Below are positions 1 through 12,414 of a stretch of 64,000 bases of DNA, in pieces (within the stretch, counting starts at the first letter, position 1; every line of letters begins with the position of its first letter). Below the pieces are notes generated by a model, which saw nothing but the letters and a program-made list of their open reading frames with translations, searched no databases and was not told the origin of the DNA. Where the stretch lies: positions 17,506,230 to 17,570,229 of the forward strand of contig CM044317.1 of the NCBI GenBank assembly GCA_024291935.2, read 5' to 3'. Source of the stretch: Okapia johnstoni (taxonomy: Eukaryota > Chordata > Mammalia > Artiodactyla > Giraffidae). The translations under genes were made by a program, and so were the position numbers.

Positions 1-121
1 AATGTTTCTCTGAGCTTTTACATGCCCATGAAATGGCCTTTAAAAAGTAAATCTAGTTTAGATTTAGAATCTAAAAAAGGATACATGGTAAAGGTAAAGC
101 AAGATCATAAGGAAGCTTGAT

Positions 122-248
122 CTGAAGTTGATGTTCAGTCCCCAAATCATGTCCGACTATTTGCAACCCCATGCACTGTGGCATGCCAGGCTTTCCTGTC
201 CTTCTTCATCTCCTGGAGTTTGCCCAAGTTCATGTTCATTGAATCAGT
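122..248 (-). mobile_element. BovB LINE 3'-end fragment with TSD
   Basis: The plus strand reads as the reverse complement of the BovB 3' end (chain of motifs tgtccgact, gcaacccc, tgccaggct, tcctggagtttg). A 10-bp TSD gaagcttgat lies at 112-121 and 249-258, so this is a complete, very short, 5'-truncated insertion. It has diverged considerably from the typical 3' end. No coding potential. Confidence 0.8.
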
Positions 249-258
249 GAAGCTTGAT

Positions 259-1264
259 ATATGGAACTCAATATATACATGCAGAAAGGAAGAGGACATA
301 GTGGTAAGTTATTTTCTAAAGAAATCAGGAGACACTGTAGAGTAATAAGCTTTTCCTTCAGTTTTTATAGAATTCATCACTGCTTTGCTTCCACTCCAAG
401 GGTGATGCAAACACAGGACTTTTGGAATAACTAAGGAGGCACACTGTGAACAGACAAAGGCTAGAAAAAGGAACACCTTACTCTACCTTCTTCTAGGTGA
501 ACAGGAAGCAGTTTATATACTGAAACACAATGAATCCACTAGAAGAACACAGAAGATGCTTCCAGACACTTGCATTGAGAAGATTTCCAAAGAGCTCTCA
601 CTGCTAGGTCATCCTCACAAAGTTGCATATTCCTTATTTCTACTAAGAAAATAAAAAGAAACAAACCATACAACATAATTCAGAAAGAATTTTTTCTTGG
701 GCTGTACTCAAGCAGAGACTTATTTTGCAGTCCTTATTAATGGACATGGGCTTTGCTTGGTTCTCCTGAAATCCAGCATCTATAGCAGTGCCTGGCAGAT
801 AGCAGGAATTCATTAAATGTTTGCTGAGTTGAGGACCTTCAAACAGAGTTTTATAAAAGAGACACACATTTCAACTGGGCAATTCTCATATGGAGAAATA
901 GATCATTCCTTGTAACAGAAAGAACCATGGGATAACTTTTAATTTTTTATTTAAGGAAAACTACAACTATGGAATAAAAAACCCAAATTGGAACCTGTTT
1001 ATTTTGATTTTCTGCTATTTCTGTGGCTTACTAATAAGCCAATCAATAATATGAATAAATCTCTGCAGCCATTAGCAAGTCTCTTTGGTGAATTCACCAA
1101 TTTCTTTTTAAAGAAGGCAATTACAGAATTTAAAATCCATTCAGTCTCCCACTGAATTCTCCTTTACTATATTGCAAATGTAAATGGTCAATGCAAGTAG
1201 AAACAACTGTATTTTGAGTGGAATCAGTGGAGTTTCTTAAATTAAAATTTAATTTGCAGATAAT
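259..1264. other. Non-coding, mostly unique AT-rich DNA
   Basis: No gene or young repeat recognised. A tail of the type 'agtgcctggcagatagcagg ... ttcattaaatgtttgctgag' at about 785-830 resembles the 3' end of an L2 LINE in plus orientation, but it is too short and diverged to be sure. Confidence 0.5.
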
Positions 1265-1554
1265 TGCAGCTTACATGCATTTCTGAGAAATAATACAGAG
1301 AAATCCTGGGTATCCTTCACTCAGGTTTCCCCAGTGGAAACATCTTGTAAAACCACAGGTAGTATAATATCACAATCTGGATATTGATTGATGCAGACAA
1401 GACACAGAACGTTCCTATCACCATTAGGATCCCTCATGGTGTTTCATAGCCGTGAAATACCTTCCCTCTCACCTTCACCCCACCATCACTCCTGGAATAT
1501 ACTACTATGTTTCTCCATTTCTATCATTTTGCTATTTCAGTAATGTTATATAAA

Positions 1555-1613
1555 CAGTATTCTTGCCTGGAATTAGCAGAGTCAGATACAACTGAGCAAC
1601 TAACACCTTCACT
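1555..1613 (+). mobile_element. Bov-tA SINE remnant, internally deleted
   Basis: It joins the BovA motif cagtattcttgcctgga directly to the SINE 3' end (cagagtcagatacaactgag, then taacaccttcactt). The whole head and the middle of the body are missing. It abuts the next SINE. Confidence 0.6.
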
Positions 1614-1848
1614 TTGGGCTTCGCAGGTGGTGCTAGCGGTAAAGAACTCCCATGCCAATGCAAGACACATAAGAGATGTGGGTACAATCCCTGAGTTGGG
1701 AAGATCCCTTGGAGGAAGGCATGGCAACCCACTCCAGTATTTTTGCCTGGAGAATCCCATGAACAGAGGAGGAGCCTGGTAGGCTATGGTCCATACGGTC
1801 GTAAAGAGTCGACACAACTGAAGCGACTTAGCACACACACGCATGGAA
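1614..1848 (+). mobile_element. Bov-tA2-type SINE, full length
   Basis: A tRNA-Glu-like head (gggcttcgcaggtggtgcta, then ggtaaagaactcc) is followed by a BovA body (actccagtatttttgcctgg) and the 3' end (cgactt agcacacacac). Inserted in the minus-strand L1. Confidence 0.88.
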
Positions 1849-2208
1849 ACAGAGTATTTAGTATATAATCTTTAGGATTGAGTTTTTTCATTCAGCCTAG
1901 TTCTCTGGTGATTCATCCATGTTATCATTTATATCAATAGTTTATTGATTTTTGTTTTTAAGAAGTGTTTCATGGTATGAAGGTACTGCAGTTTAACCAT
2001 TCACCTCTTGATGGACATTTGTTTACTTTCAGTTTTTTGTTATTGTAAATAAAGTTGTTAAAATCATTCATCTACATGTTTCTGTATGAACACAAGTTTT
2101 CATTTCTCTGGAATAAATGCCCAGGAGAGGAATTAGTGGATAAAAGATAACTGAATGTTTAGATTTTGAAGACACCGTTGAACCATTTTTCATAGTGGCT
2201 GTACATGT

Positions 2209-2414
2209 TGGACTTCCCTGATGGTTCAGACAGTAAAAAATCCTCCTGCAATGCGGGAAACCTGGGCTCGATCCTTGGGTTGGGAAGATTCCCTGGAGGA
2301 AGGCATGGCGACTCACTCCAGTATTCTTGCGTGGAGAATCCCATGGATTCTGGAGGAGAACTACGGTCCATACGGTCGCAAAGAGTCGGACACTACTGAG
2401 TGACTAAGCATAGC
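2209..2414 (+). mobile_element. Bov-tA SINE
   Basis: Head ggacttccctgatggttcag, body ggaaggcatggcgactcact and ccagtattcttgcgtggaga, 3' end tcggacactactgagtgact. It splits L1 sequence that continues on both sides (catagtggctgtac on the left, tctatgagtgacata on the right). Confidence 0.88.
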
Positions 2415-2926
2415 ATACTACACATTCAGTCCAGCAGTCTATGAGTGACATAATTTCTTTGTATTCTTGCCAGTATTTGATGTTTTCACTATTTTGGATG
2501 CTAGCCATTCTCATAGATGTGTACTGATATCTTAATATTGTTTTCATTTGCATTTCCCTAATGAGGGGTATCAGGGTAACATGCAATTGTTACCTTCTCC
2601 ATGTCTTTTCTTATTTCTATGCTATGCCCATATGTTGTAATCTCAGCTATTAATAGAATCTTTGGTTTTTATGAAGGTATTTTCAGGCATGGATAGTTGT
2701 TCAAATTGATGGTTCTGAGAAGAAAAAAGTGCTAGAAATTCCTTTACCATCATTTTGCTGACGTCAGTCTCCCCAGTTTTCCCTTTTGTAGATTGTATTT
2801 TTGATGTCAAATATAAGAATTCTTTGCCTAGTCCTAGATGTCAAAGATATTTTCTGCCATTTTTTCTTAAAATTTTAGAGTTTTACATTTGTTTCTAATC
2901 CATTTTTGAGTCACTGTATTATAAGG

Positions 2927-3151
2927 TATGACTCATTGGAAAAAATCCTGATGCTGGGAAAGACTGAGGGCAGGAGGAGAGGGGGGCGACAGAGTATGAG
3001 ATGGTTGGATGATATCACCAACTCAGTGGACATGAGTTTGAGCAAACTCCTGGGGCTAGTGAAGGACAGGGAAGCCTGGCATGCTGTGGTTCATGGGGTG
3101 TCAAAGAGTTGGACACAACTCATCGACTGAACAACAACAGCAATGACAATG
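2927..3151 (+). mobile_element. BovB LINE 3'-end fragment
   Basis: About 225 bp of the BovB 3' end in sense orientation (ctgatgctgggaaagactga, gatggttggatgatatcacc, ggacacaactcatcgactga). It ends in an A/C-rich tail (aacaacaacagcaatgac). Inserted into the minus-strand L1, which resumes at ctatggatgcccaaata. Confidence 0.85.
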
Positions 3152-4062
3152 AGTCTTAAATCTAGGTTCTCTCTTGTTTCCTATGGATGCCCAAATACCC
3201 AGCACCACTGGCTGTAAAAGCTATCCTTCCTGCATTGAATTGCTTTTGAATCTTTGTCAAAATATGCTAGGCAAATTTGTGAGTCCTGTTTCTGGATTTT
3301 CGATTCTCATCCATTGATCTATGTGTCTATGAATAGATATTCTTGCTTTATTCCTGATGTTAGGAGAAAAACATTCTGTTTTTCACCCTTAAATGAAATT
3401 TTATTATTAAGTTTTTAAAAGATACTTTTTCAGTTGAAGAAATTGAAGAAATTCCCTTCTACTCCAGGTTTTTCTGAGTTTTTTTTCTAATAAATAACAG
3501 GTGTGTTGAATTTTGTCAAATGCTTTTTTTTTTTTTTTTTTTTGGTGTCAGTTCTTCTTGTGCAATTTTTCTTCTTTGGCCTGCTAATATGGTGGATTAT
3601 ATTCAAGTGGTCTTATATCTCTGGATTAAGCCCTAATTGCTCATGGAGTACAATGATTTTCATATTGCTGAGTTCTGCTTTGTTAGGAATTTTTACATCT
3701 ATATTCACCAGAAATACTGTTCTGTAGTTTTCTGTTTCTATTACTTGGTATCAGGATTTTACTAGGTTCATAAAATGATTGTGGAAGTGGTTTTTTCTCT
3801 TATATTTTCCGGAAGAGATTTATAGAATTGATGCTTGGTGCAATTACCTATTAAAACACCTGGGTCTGGACTGCAGAACCGGGCTTCTAAAAAATTCAAT
3901 TTTCTAAATAGTTGTGGGGCATTCGAATATTTTTTTTTTTTACATTGGATAAATTGTGGTAGATGGTGTTTTTCAGAGAGCTGGCCTATTTTATCTAAAT
4001 TGTCAATTTTATGTGTATAGAGTTCTCTGAAACATTTCCCTGTTATCAATTTGTTGTTTGCA

Positions 4063-4451
4063 CAGTGTTAAAGGTTGAATTATCCAAAATAATTTGTATG
4101 TTTCAGTCCTAAATCTCAGTACCTTAACATATGATCTTATTTGGAGATACGGTCTTTATACAGATAATCACGTTAAGGTGAAGTCAATAGGTAGACCCTA
4201 AAACAATAGGACTGGAGTCTTTATGAAAAGGAAAAATTTGGACACAGAGGTGAACACAGAAGGAAAATAAGAAGACAGCCATCTACAAGCCACTGAGGGA
4301 GATCTGAAACAGATGCTTTCCTCAAATCCCTTGGAAGAATCCAACACTGCCAAAACCCTTGATTTTGGACTTCTTAGTCTCCAGCACTGTAAAACAGTTG
4401 ATCAAGGTTTCACTCAGTCTGTGGTACACTGTTACAATAATCCCAGCAAAC
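4063..4451 (+). mobile_element. Solo-LTR-like element (MaLR/ERVL type) inside L1
   Basis: Carries motifs common in MaLR/MLT-type mammalian LTRs: gatcttatttggagatacgg, ggactggagtctttatgaa, ttggacttcttagtctccag, cactgtaaaacag. L1 sequence lies on both sides. A possible 7-bp TSD is gtttgca (4056-4062) versus gtttaca (4452-4458). No internal viral genes are present. The family name is provisional. Confidence 0.6.
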
Positions 4452-5300
4452 GTTTACAAAAGTGTATCTGTGGTGATATCTACATTTTTATTCCTGATAT
4501 TAATTACTTGTGCCTTCTCTCTTTTTCTTATCAGTCTTTGTCAATTTTATCTTTTCAAAGAACTATTGGTTGATTTTCTCTTCTCACACTCTGCTTTCAA
4601 TTTCACTGTTTTCTGGACTTCAAAAACAGGTTTTTACTTCCTATCTTCTGCTTGCTTTAAGTTTATTTTGCTCTTTTCCCCCCTACATTTTTGAGGAGGG
4701 AGCTTAGAACATAAATTTGAAATTTTTCCTCCTTTGTAACGTGTGCATTTAGTGCTAAAAGTTTGACTCTTAGTTCTGCTTTAGCTGCTTTCCACAAATT
4801 TTGATATATTTTAATTTCATTTTCATTCAGTTCAATGATTTTTTTAAATTTCCCTTCAGGTTTTTCCTTTGACCTATAGATTATTTAGATGTGTACTGTT
4901 TAGTTTCAAAGCGTTTAAAGATTTCCTGCTTTCTTTATGCTATTGTCTTCTAGTTTTATTCCACTATGGTCAGAGAAAGCATTCTGTATAATTTTAGTTC
5001 TTTTAAGCATGCTGAGGTTTGTTTAATGGCCGTGATATGGTGTCTTGGTATAGTTTCTGTATATACTTGAAAAGAATGAGTATTCTGCCATTGTTGAGTG
5101 GAATGTCCTGTAAATATCAACTAGATCTTTTTGGTTGATGGCAGTGTTGAGTTATTCCATACTCTTAATTTTACACTAATTTTCTTTCTAGTTTATCTTG
5201 CAGTCATTGAGAGAATGATGTTAAAGTCTCCATCTATAACTCTAGATTTGTCTATTTCTCCTTTCAGTTCTGTCAGTATTATCTTTTCATATTTTGCATC

Positions 5301-5880
5301 TTGCAGATCGTTCAGCTGGAGACCACTGTTGTACTGGAGCCCTGTTAGTGTGATGCTAAGATGAGGGAGGAGAAGTCCTCTATAATTTTAAGATTAAGTT
5401 TTAGTCATTCAATGGACTTGTGTTCTCAGTTCCCATCCTCCCTAGTCTCAGAAAAGACAAGTAAGAGTAGAGGCTGGCATTCTCTGTTGGGTCCCAAAGT
5501 AGAATAAAACAATTGTTTTGTTATTATTTACTAACCACTATAGTCTAAAAGTCTTTTTTCCCTTTCTCGATCCTTTAGCATTTTGTTGAGACTGTTTTTA
5601 CCCGCACCTGTGGCATTTTTATATTGCCGCCTTATTGAACAATAAGTCTAGGGTATAAAAAGGAAAAAGAAAATTCAGCAAACTGACTGTTGTGCTGTTT
5701 CTTGGGTCCCAAGATCCCTGTCTAGTCTGCCTTCTTCTTATCACCTTTCGGAGTCTTATGTTTCTCTTATATATAATGTCTAGAGTTTTTAGTAGATTTA
5801 GCAGGAATATGGAAATTCTGCTAAATTGAATGTCCACCCCATCTTTCCATAAGTGAAGGCCTCCTGTTATTGACATTCTT
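5301..5880. other. Possible decayed L1-derived sequence
   Basis: 5670-5850 (tgtgctgtttcttgggtccc; cttatgtttctcttatatat; taatgtctagagtttttag) resembles sequence often found near the ends of old mammalian L1 elements. Orientation and subfamily cannot be settled by eye. 5301-5440 is unassigned. Confidence 0.3.
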
Positions 5881-7159
5881 TAACCAAATCCTAAACATCC
5901 ATGCTCTGGTTGAAAACATGTTTGATATCTCCCTTGGCACTATAATACTATTATGAAGAGTCTACTAGAAATTTAAAAATTTGAAACATTTTATTGCTTA
6001 ATAATATCACTGCCCTCCTAATTGACTTGTTTATTTAGATAGCCTATTCTCCTAAAATGAAGTACACGTATATTGTAATGTATAATGAATAATTATAATG
6101 TATAAATACATTGTATAGTAGCTCTCTACCCCTTAAATTAACATTTGCATTAAGTCAAACTGACCATTCCCTCCACCCTCCAAAAATTGATGGTACTACA
6201 GACAGTTCCTATATCATTATATTTTATAATGCACTAATACACAAAAAGATTTGGAAAGGCATTGTCCAATGAGCATATGATTTTGAGCATAAGGAAGTAT
6301 GCAAACTACAGAAAAGGTAGTTCTAGAGCTTACTGCATAGACTGTGTCCAGTATAGTGCTTGGCATGCAATATATATTGAATAAGTATTTGCAAATGATT
6401 GAATGAATAAATGAAGATGGCATTGAGTCTTTGATGCTGATATTTTCCCTCTGACATAGAATTTTTGTAAATAAGATGCATAAATGAAATCTGATTGCCT
6501 CTAATGGAAATTTATTATTAGATGCAGATGTGTAGTTTACACATTTATACATAAAGCATTTTTGGTTCTATGTCTCACATTTATGCTTGCGTATGGTAGA
6601 TACATGGAGATTCTTAAAATTTTTTAAATCAAAAAATCTTTTCTTCTTTTGACATCATGCAAAACATAAGAAAATCAGCAATCACAAAGCTAGCGCTCTT
6701 CTACCTACAATAAAAGTTAGTTAATGGTTAAACCTCCTGAGCTTATTGAGAATTCTTTTCTTTCAAAAGATGTTCAAGGCTATGGTCATTTATCAGAAAA
6801 TTGCTTCTTTTTCAAGTAAACAAGTGACTTTTCTCCTGTTCTCTGCTTTCCAGGTCTCAGGATGAAATGTTGCCAAGTGGTAGAGATCTCTCATGCTGTG
6901 ATTCATCTGAGCCCTGTAGACTAAGTCTAATTGATGGGCAGAGAATAAATAGAAAAGCAGGCTCTGGCTCTGCTGACACAAATCCAGTTTTCCCTGCCTG
7001 GCTCCCAAATGCTGGCTAAATCTATCTACATTTTTAATGGGCAGAGTGACAGTGCTATATTCACATTTAGATGTACAACATAAAGGAAAGCTTCTGATTG
7101 CTGTAAATTGTTTGGGTAAAAGAAAGAATTTTGATGTCAAGATGTTCAACTGGTTGACT
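5881..7159. other. Non-coding interval with a probable L2 tail
   Basis: 6325-6420 (gactgtgtccagtatagtgc, ttggcatgcaatatatattg, aatgattgaatgaataaatg) matches the style of an L2 3' end in plus orientation. The remainder is unique AT-rich DNA with no recognisable gene. Confidence 0.45.
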
Positions 7160-7306
7160 ATAGTTGGTCCTCCGTATTCACGAGTTCTGCACCCATGGAC
7201 ACGGAGGCCAGCTGTACTATGCCATTCTCTACAAGATACTTGAGCATCAGCAGATTTTGGTATTTGTGGGGCTCCTGATAATCCCCAGATACTCGGTATG
7301 ACTGTC
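7160..7306. mobile_element. MER2-like (Tigger group) non-autonomous DNA transposon remnant
   Basis: The ends are near-inverted copies: agttggtcctccgtattcac on the left, and on the right the complement of gatactcggtatgactgtcc. The interior has tgagcatcagcagattttgg and tatttgtggggctcctgata, all typical of the MER2/Tigger terminal regions. The middle is deleted compared with the usual length of about 345 bp. Confidence 0.6.
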
Positions 7307-7369
7307 CTTGAGAAAGATGAAGGAGAGATGTATGGAAAATCTTGGCTTTCTTCCACAGTCATGAAGGAA

Positions 7370-7705
7370 ATGGATTGCATAGCTCTCTACTGTCTAAGAT
7401 CTTTACTCAAATGTCACCTTTTCTGTGATATCTTTTCTGGCTGCGTTGCTCAAGATTTTATGATCCTATCCCCCTTGACACAAAAATAAAAACTTATCCT
7501 CAATTTCCTTTCCTTGCCTTGTTTGATTTCAAAACACTTAGTATCATCTTGCATTCTACATATTCTGCTCATTTATGCTGTTTGTCATCTGTCTCACTCC
7601 TCTAGAACCCTGTCTCAATGAAGGCAGGACTCTTTTCTATGTTTACTGCTGCATCCTTGAGAATCTTGGTGTGTGGTAGGTGCTCAACGAATATCATAGA
7701 ATAAT
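7370..7705 (+). mobile_element. L2 LINE 3' end
   Basis: Motif order is that of an L2 tail: actcaaatgtcaccttttct, then tatcttttctggctgcg, gaaggcaggactcttttcta, ttactgctgcatccttgaga and gtaggtgctcaacgaatatc. Diverged, no open frame. Confidence 0.65.
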
Positions 7706-7931
7706 GGAATGAATCCTCACTGAAAAAGACAATTGTCACAAAGAGTTTAACCGTCAAGATGATGAGTGCCAACTGTACAATTCAGTTGGTTTTCATGACA
7801 AAGAGAGCTTAGACAGAGAGGGGAAGCTGTAATCTGGGAATAAAGCAAATCTGCATGGTCCCTCTCTGTTATCTGACCAGGTCTCTTGGTTTCTCTGAGT
7901 TTCAGTTTCTCATCTTTAAACAAGGGGCTAC

Positions 7932-8138
7932 TGTTTAGTCACTAAATTGTGTCTGACTCTTTTGGGACATCATGAACTATATCTTGCCAGGTTCCTCTGT
8001 CCATGGAATTTCCCAGGCAAGAATACTGGAGTGGGTTGCCATTTCCTTCTCCAGGGGATCTTCCCAATCCAGTGACTGAACCCACGTCTCCAACATTGGC
8101 AGGCAGGTTCTTAACCACTGAGCTACCAGGGAAGCCCC
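7932..8138 (-). mobile_element. Bov-tA/Bov-A2 SINE
   Basis: The plus strand shows the reverse-complement SINE: 3' end gtttagtcactaaattgtgt, body caggcaagaatactggagtg, head ttcttaaccactgagctacc then agggaagcccc. Confidence 0.88.
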
Positions 8139-10057
8139 TTAATCAAGGGGACAAGGGAAGAAAATCACTACAGAGACCCCCACATCCCATAGCTCCATCA
8201 TCTAAGCATTCATTTGCTTATTATTTCATGATCTATGAGAGACTCTAAGTCCACAGTCTCAGTGAAAATAAAAATGGTTTATTATGGAATTTTGTACCTC
8301 TCATATATCTTACAGTACTGGTGACACAAGTTAGATTACAATAGAGGCCGAAAAAAAGGATAATGTAGTTTAAAATAGAGCAAAGAAGAAAATAGAAGAA
8401 CAAATTAGAGTAAAGAAAAAAAAAGAATAAATATAATGGGTGTGGGGACTATTCCACTGCATAAAAGGAACCTCACAAAAAAGTCTATATCACCAGGAGA
8501 AATGAATTTCTAACACTGTATGCTGATCACAATTACATAATGAATCGTGATTTACAAGATGATTTTTGCAAATAGACTTTGTGCATTGAATTGTTCTAAC
8601 AGGTCATGTTTTTAAATGCTTTCTGAATCTTCAATAATAAAAAACTTAACACGTGGACCTTGAGATTAGTGCCTTGTCATAAAATAAGGTGACTTCACTT
8701 CCTTAAAATGAATTATTCTCTGTGAGCCACCACAAGGCATGCGAAGCACTATGCTCATTGATTCTCTTTCTTTACACACTTTTTGCTCTTCTCCAATCAT
8801 AAGTCATTGCACCAACAGAACTTCCACTTGCGTATAAAGTGACTGGTGCCATAGATGTATTTATTGTCACATTTTCAGCCATGACAAGAGACCAGCTGGC
8901 TAATTTAGAGTGCTTGCTGAACATTTGAGGAAAAGTAATCATTTTATTTTTCACTGGTTTATTTAGAGGATGCATTCTGAATATGAATGATCATAAATAT
9001 GAGAATTATACAGATGTATGGGGGGTATCCAAATGTTTTCATAGAAATGCACAGAAATCCTCTTCACAGCTCTGTGATATTTTTGAGTAAAGCAATTCAG
9101 AAATGCCTATTTTTTAAGCAACAAATGAAGGTTGGTCAAAACTGATTATGGTATTACAGTTTTAAAGAATAGTTTTACTGTCAATTCATTGTATCTTTAC
9201 AAAAATTTATTAGTTGATATGAAATTTTATTAACACATATGGGTTTTAAATATAATACTCTAATTATTAGTAAACATGTTCCCTCTATTGATTAACCCAG
9301 TGTGTTCATTATTATAATATTCACACATTAGCACTTAATTTAAGAATCTAATTTGAAAATAAGAAATCCTATATTACGTTTCTAAGAACAAAATCATAAT
9401 ATGGTTTGAGTATAAGATGAAAATGTTTCATTTAGATTTATTTCATTTTAAAAATTTCTATGTTTTAATATTATAAATAAAAAACTTGGTACTGATATAT
9501 GCATATAATATGTAAATGACCAAATATATGGTACATTGGAGAGAATGCATAATCTAAAATGTACAATAGCCAAAAAGCAAGTCCACTGCTCTAGAAAAGA
9601 GTAAGTCTGAAACTGTCATTTCTATTTACTGTCAATCACCAGAACATATTTAATTTAACAAGTACTTTTAAGTGACTGACATTATGCTAGGCAAGCAAGT
9701 ATAATTACAAATAGTACAATAAATGGTCTAGGGTTTAACAAACTATACACCATAAAATGAACTCAAATAAACTAATAGAGGAATTAACATGTCACTTCTC
9801 CAGAGATCCTATTATATGACCACCAGAAATATGTGAGACTCTTAAAGCCAGCAAACTCAGGCTTCTGTGTTGCCAAAATAGATGCCAGAAATCCCCATGC
9901 ACTTTAAAATAGTTGTTTCTCAGCTATTACAGTTTTAGTAGATTTTGGTTCATCTAGTGAGTTTGACGGTCCAGTTTTTATAAAACAGTAAAAACAACAA
10001 GTCAGAAAGGGTAGAGGGTATAAAAGAGTAGGAGAGCAGTAATGGGAGGAAGTAATA
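8139..10057. other. AT-rich non-coding interval
   Basis: Nothing recognisable as a gene, RNA or young repeat. There are A-rich stretches near 8345-8440 and an AT-rich block at 9160-9560. Old unrecognised repeats cannot be excluded. Confidence 0.4.
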
Positions 10058-10065
10058 ACAGCTGA

Positions 10066-10379
10066 TGGGCTTCCCCGATACCTCAGTTGGTAAAGAATCC
10101 GCCTGCAATTCAGGAGATCCCAGTTCAATTCCTGGGTTGGGAAGATCCCCTAGAGAAGGGATAGGCTACCACTCCAGTATTCTTGGGCTTCCCTTGTGGC
10201 TCAGCTGGTAAAGAATCCACCTGAAATGCGGGAGACCTGGGTTCAATCCCTGGGTTGGGAAGATACCCTGGAGAAAGGAAAGGCTTACTCACTCCAGTAT
10301 TCTGGCCTGGAGAATTCCATGGACTGTATAGTCCATGGGGTTGCAAAGAGTTGGACATGACTGAGCGACTTTCACAGTG
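10066..10379 (+). mobile_element. Bov-tA SINE with two tandem tRNA-like heads
   Basis: The first head and partial body run 10066-10188 (ending ctccagtattctt). A second head starts at 10189 (gggcttcccttgtggctcag) and continues through a full body to cgactttcacagtg. TSD acagctga lies at 10058-10065 and 10380-10387, enclosing both heads as one insertion. The same head-body-head junction occurs in the SINE at 63453-63759. Confidence 0.85.
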
Positions 10380-10479
10380 ACAGCTGAAAAGTAAATGAGA
10401 AAATTTTAAAAATAATCCCAACTGTCATCACACGCCATATTAAATGAAGAAGTAAATTACATAATATGAAAGGTCACTG

Positions 10480-11125
10480 CATATATATATATCTGAAAGC
10501 TAAAATTATCAAAGCTCTAGAAGAAAACATAAGATCAAATCTTTCCAACCTTGGGATAAACAAGTATTTTTTACATGTGACACAAAAAGCATGAACCATT
10601 AAAGAAAACTTTGATAAGTTGGACTTAATCAAAATTTAAAAGCTTGCTTTTTGAAAGATATTCTTAAGAAAATTAAAAAAAGCAAAGCACGGAATGGGGA
10701 AAATATTCACAATACATATATCTGACAAAGTACTCGTAAACAGAAGTTGTTTTAAAAGTTTATAGCTCAATAAGAAGACAAAAACTCCAACTGAAATGAC
10801 ACAAGATTTGAAAAGACACTTCATAATAGAAGATATAGGAACAGGCAAAAAGCACATGAAAAGATGCTCAATATCATTAGCTATCAAGGGAGTACACATG
10901 AAAACTGCCATGATATATTAATCTACATCCTTGAAATAGCTAGACTTTTAAAAAAGACTAGGCATACCAAGTTTTGGTGAGGATGCAGAGCAATTGACAG
11001 TCTCATCAGTGCCAGTGAGAATGTAAAATGTTACACCTACATTAACAAAAGTTGAACATACAATTACCAGACAATATAGAAATTCCACTCCTAGATATTT
11101 GCCCAAAAGAAATGAACATAAGTCC
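10480..11125 (+). mobile_element. L1 LINE fragment (C-terminal ORF2 region)
   Basis: Matches the ORF2 C-terminal coding style of L1: agctctagaagaaaacataa, aaagcatgaaccattaaaga, agcacatgaaaagatgctca, attccactcctagatatttg. Several indels break the frame. It ends before the L1 3' UTR. Confidence 0.75.
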
Positions 11126-11129
11126 AGTC

Positions 11130-11475
11130 CAACTCAATTAGAAGTTCCATGAAGCAAGGTGTTATCATGAATAGCCAACACCTTGCACATCACCTACCTC
11201 CTAGAAGATGCTCATAGGTCGCTGTTAACTGACTGAATGTGTGTGTGCTCAGTTGCTTAGTCATGTCCGACTCTTTGTGACCCCATGGATTGTAATCCAC
11301 CAGGTTTCTCTGTCCATGGGATTTTGCAGGCAAGAATACAGGACTGGGTCGCCATTTCCTCCTCCAGAGGATCTTCCCAACCCAGGGATAGAACCCATGT
11401 TTTCCATGTCTCCTGCATTGCAGGGAGATTCTTTACCACTGAGCCACTGGAGCTCAGTAACTGAATGAATGGATG
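11130..11475 (+). mobile_element. L2-like 3' tail split by a SINE
   Basis: agaagttccatgaagcaagg ... gatgctcataggtcgctgtt ... ctgaatgaatgg is the usual L2 tail pattern. Its final part resumes after the SINE at 11240-11457, across the SINE's TSD. Confidence 0.45.
11240..11457 (-). mobile_element. Bov-A2/Bov-tA SINE with TSD
   Basis: Reverse-complement SINE: gctcagttgcttagtcatgt, ggcaagaatacaggactggg, then gattctttaccactgagcca. TSD is taactgactgaatg (11226-11239) versus taactgaatgaatg (11458-11471), 14 bp with one mismatch. Confidence 0.88.
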
Positions 11476-12414
11476 ATAGCTAATTAATGGTATGCTCTAA
11501 GATAGAGCATACAGATGTACAATATATTATAGTGACTCACATTTTGTTTTTATTTTTAAGCTGTAAACCCATTCATCCATAGCAATCTTATAAGAAATTC
11601 CAACACGTAAAACAGTTAGAGCAAGTTACGCCTTGCCAGTCCACCCCAACTGTCTGCAGTGGCAACCAATGAAAAAACTTCTCAACACGGAGTTGGCAGG
11701 ACCTGCAAGGACTCATGAAGGATTGGCAGGATTCTCACAAGAGCAAGTGGAAAGACTGATTAGACTAGGAATTACATACAGAGTGATGGTGTGAAGTCTG
11801 GGTAGATGGGATGAGGTTTGATTACAAAGTGTTTTTCAAATATACTCCTTCACTTCCTGCTTCATCTTTAAGTCTCTTTTCTACCTCCTGAAGTCTAAAA
11901 ATTCCCAGAACCACCCCTCCAGAACTTCCAACTATGCCAAGAGTAAGAAGTTTCTGCCAATTTTATGCTTTCAAGGCATTACTGTCCTTCACCAAAGCAA
12001 AAGATACCATGGATTGTAAGACATACCATTATTTCATGCACCACTTTAAAAAAAAAATGTTGCCAGTTAGAGTACAGGCATAAGGCTCTCTTATCACTTA
12101 GAAATCTTATTTTAACTTATCTAACAAGCTTTTTCAAGATCATTGAGACATAGAAGACATGTAACTGGAGATAGGATCTTGACCTCTTTAACACCTTTAG
12201 CACTGACAACTTATTTCAGGAACACCAGAATTTAATTAGCATAACCTTGTAGTTTCATTCCCCCCCCCCCACCCCGCCGATTGAATAACATGTTGCTGGA
12301 AGTTAGATAACTTCTGCTCAAAGTCAGCAGGAAGTTCAGTGAAAGTTCAGTGCTTTAATGCTAAGTCCTGCACAATGAATGACTCGGTAATGCCAGCCTC
12401 TTGTTGCGTTGACA
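11476..12414. other. Unique non-coding interval
   Basis: No gene or confident repeat. Contains an 11-nt C run at 12260-12270. Confidence 0.45.

Larger units (their letters stand above)
1265..5300 (-). mobile_element. Long interrupted L1 LINE (3' UTR side plus ORF2 interior)
   Basis: The plus strand is the reverse complement of a mammalian L1. From left to right it passes from the 3' end (ccagtggaaacatcttg; ctggaataaatgcccaggag) into the ORF2 interior (gaattttgtcaaatgctttt; cctgatattaattacttgtg). Pieces: about 1265-1554, 1849-2208, 2415-2926, 3152-4060 and 4459-5300. Gaps are filled by SINEs, a BovB tail and an LTR-like element, so the L1 is older than all of them. A 20-nt T run at 3524-3543 replaces L1 sequence. 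Reading frames are broken throughout. Confidence 0.8.

Noticed and set aside
6793..7380. 195-codon open frame on the minus strand
   Set aside because: It runs through the MER2-like transposon remnant and L2-like flank, has no recognisable domain, and is explained by chance plus repeat sequence.
10066..10379. tRNA genes in SINE heads
   Set aside because: The heads resemble tRNA-Glu with box B-like ggttcaatccc, but they are SINE promoters without a full cloverleaf or anticodon context.
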